Shown: piece after piece, positions 5,927 through 5,949 of the stretch
Layout: the number at the start of each line of letters is the position of its first letter
Numbering within the stretch: the first letter of the stretch is position 1
Assembly: GCA_943331855.1 (NCBI GenBank)
Contig: CALQNE010000224.1
Coordinates: 1-5,949, forward strand
Source: Bordetella parapertussis
Lineage (GTDB): Bacteria > Pseudomonadota > Gammaproteobacteria > Burkholderiales > Burkholderiaceae_B
Direction: 5' to 3'
DNA length: 5,949 bases
Notes under the pieces: generated by a model
Databases searched by the model: none
What the model saw: the letters and a program-made list of their open reading frames with translations, nothing else
Told to the model about the DNA's origin: nothing
Position numbers and translations under genes: made by a program

Positions 5927-5949
5927 TTGTTTTTGACGACCGGCGGCGG

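Noticed and set aside
5927..5949. Possible terminator after the binding-protein gene
   Set aside because: Only 23 bases remain and a stem cannot be completed; the GC-rich end is cut by the window edge.

Overview
The window looks like a chromosomal segment of a betaproteobacterium, most likely Burkholderiales and possibly Alcaligenaceae. I base this on the QueH subtype, the hydantoin-racemase plus dipeptide-type ABC transport neighbourhood, and the lipid-A-aminosugar-like glycosyltransferase/deacetylase pair. This is judged from remembered family resemblance, not from a search. GC content looks moderate, lower than in classical Bordetella. I see no insertion sequence, CRISPR array, tRNA, rRNA or phage gene.

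Layout. Positions 1-425 (+) hold the 3' part of queH (tRNA queuosine synthesis), cut by the window edge. Four genes then run leftward, in transcription order: an Asp/Glu (hydantoin-type) racemase (3936-3187), a ten-helix EamA/DMT transporter (3134-2268), a polyprenyl-phosphate glycosyltransferase of family GT2 (2251-1238) and a YdjC/ChbG/HpnK/NaxD-type carbohydrate deacetylase (1245-379). The last three are packed tightly, with 16 bp between transporter and glycosyltransferase and a probable 8-bp GTGATTAA overlap between glycosyltransferase and deacetylase. The deacetylase stop lies inside the 3' end of queH, a convergent overlap of 47 bp. Rightward, 4250-5926 encodes a secreted SBP_bac_5 solute-binding protein, presumably the first gene of an ABC importer operon that continues past the window.

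The 313-bp divergent region (3937-4249) is the most informative non-coding stretch. It holds a consensus sigma-54 promoter (TGGCACG-N4-TTGCT, 4157-4172) for the binding-protein gene, and upstream of it two sites resembling the NtrC enhancer consensus (3981-3997 and 4021-4037). Two further inverted repeats lie between. This suggests that importer and racemase belong to a nitrogen-starvation response for scavenging a nitrogenous compound such as a hydantoin, allantoin or peptide-like substrate. The substrate itself is not shown by the sequence.

The glycosyltransferase/deacetylase pair resembles systems that put an N-acetylated sugar on undecaprenyl phosphate and then deacetylate it before transfer to lipid A (FlmF2/NaxD in Francisella, Lgm proteins in Bordetella). 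The adjacent EamA protein is a candidate translocator of that lipid-linked sugar; this last point is inference only.
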